In this document: piece by piece, positions 63,208 to 64,000 of the stretch
Layout: each line of letters opens with the position of its first letter
Position numbering within the stretch: position 1 is the stretch's first letter
Assembly: GCA_030847615.1 (NCBI GenBank)
Contig: JAUMIR010000003.1
Span: 21,395,001-21,459,000, forward strand
Origin: Gambelia wislizenii
Lineage: Eukaryota; Chordata; Lepidosauria; Squamata; Crotaphytidae
Reading direction: 5' to 3'
DNA: 64,000 nucleotides
Translations under genes and position numbers: made by a program
Notes under the pieces: model-generated
What the model was told of the DNA's origin: nothing
The model's input: the letters and a program-made list of their open reading frames with translations, nothing else
Database searches by the model: none

Positions 63208-63560
63208 ACTTTATTTATTTATTTATTTATTGGATTTATATCCTGCCTTTCTCCCAGGATGGGAATCAAGGCAGGTTATAACAGCTAAAAAATACAACTA
63301 AAACCTCACAAGTTAAAAAAGAATTAAATTAATTTCCATTATTAAAATATAGCTTAAAACACATAATTAAAAACATAAAATTGATAAAAAAATAAAACAT
63401 TTAAAAAGCACACTAAGTAAAATTCACATTCCAAATGCCTGCCTAAATAAAAATGTCTTCAACTGCCAAGGAAAAGGAGAGCAAGGAGGGGGACAACCAG
63501 ACTTCCCATGGAAGTCTGTGAGCTGTACTCCTAGTCTTGTTTTTGAAGAGAAAATGGTGC
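63208..63560 (-). mobile_element. L2 LINE 3' end with (ATTT)n
   Basis: (ATTT)n at about 63,208-63,232, then GGATTTATATCCTGCCTTTC, CAGGATGGGAATCAAGGCAG and, further in, ATGTCTTCAACTGCCAAGGA: the L2 3' end on the minus strand. Confidence 0.75.
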
Positions 63561-64000
63561 TTCTCCTGAACATTTAATGACAAAAGCACCAAAATCAGAA
63601 ATGCTCTCCTGCTGATGAATTACACTGCAGAATTTTTTTAAAAAAATGAAATTAAGAAAACCAAGAGAGGAATTTTTTTTTCCATGGAAGTACTTCTGTG
63701 TGCTGCCACTCAAGACAACTTCTTGGACTCAAACTTATTTAATTCTAAGTGTACTTCTTACACACCAGACTTTAGTTGGTGGATCCTGAAGTTCTAGTAG
63801 AAAATTAAGCCAATCCCATAAACCTGAAATCTGTCAAATTTAATTTGTACTACAACTTTCTACCCCTCCTTTTGATTCAGTCTTTCTTCAAATTCTTCTC
63901 AGCCTCCTTCTGAACTTCTTGGTCTCCTTCCTCTAAACTGGAGGGGGGGCTCAGAACCTTGGGCTGAATGTGGCACTCCTTGTCGAGAAGCCAACTCAAT
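63561..64000. other. Unassigned sequence to the window end
   Basis: No gene or repeat recognised; A/T runs at 63,637 and 63,674. Confidence 0.5.

Noticed and set aside
1..64000. CRISPR array, operons or bacterial promoters
   Set aside because: No spaced direct-repeat array and no prokaryotic gene layout; the repeat content is clearly vertebrate.

Overview
This 64 kb window looks like non-coding nuclear DNA of a squamate reptile, most likely a lizard. The diagnosis rests on repeats: tRNA-derived SINEs of the Sauria type with the (CAA)n end, SINEs whose head is a piece of 5S rRNA, many CR1 LINEs ending in copies of an ATTCTATG-like octamer, L2-clade LINEs, and swarms of short palindromic DNA transposons. 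I found no convincing host exon, tRNA, snoRNA or CpG-island promoter. Nearly all long open frames are transposon proteins or chance frames.

Layout. 0-5 kb: palindromic MITEs, a 5S-derived SINE, a Tigger-like MITE, and a 1.6 kb TIR element filled with an inverted/tandem GC-rich array. 5-17 kb: mostly unassigned AT-rich sequence with SINEs, MITEs (one split by another TIR element), old L2 and CR1 pieces and an RTE-like LINE tail. 17.5-19.4 kb: a CR1 copy carrying a hAT-type insertion with an exact 8-bp target duplication. 20.3-23 kb: a second member of the array-filled TIR family, then a CR1 copy split by about 880 bp of C-rich sequence. 25-32.5 kb: L2 elements, one on each strand; the minus-strand copy keeps endonuclease and reverse transcriptase. 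33.7-34.9 kb: CR1 fragment with an unbroken 3' half of the RT frame. 35-51 kb: mainly unassigned sequence with scattered SINEs and MITEs, and one copy of an unnamed 0.8 kb repeat. 51.4-58.4 kb: a solo LTR, a second copy of the 0.8 kb repeat, and a complete Ty1/copia retrotransposon. 58.4-62.9 kb: an almost full-length but frame-broken CR1. 63-64 kb: a small hAT MITE and an L2 tail.

The most striking object is the copia element (52,925-58,368, minus strand). Its two 641-bp LTRs differ at only one position and are flanked by a 5-bp duplication, so it inserted very recently. It has a primer-binding site matching the anticodon arm, not the 3' end, of initiator tRNA-Met, as in the half-tRNA priming known for Drosophila copia. 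Its Gag has no zinc knuckle. Its gag-protease and integrase-RT frames are offset by +1 at a TTT-TAA-A site. A second +1 offset cuts the end of RNase H.

Family assignments rest on motifs and on comparisons between copies inside the window; no database search was run. Family letters (A, C, D, P, Q, B) are labels used only here.
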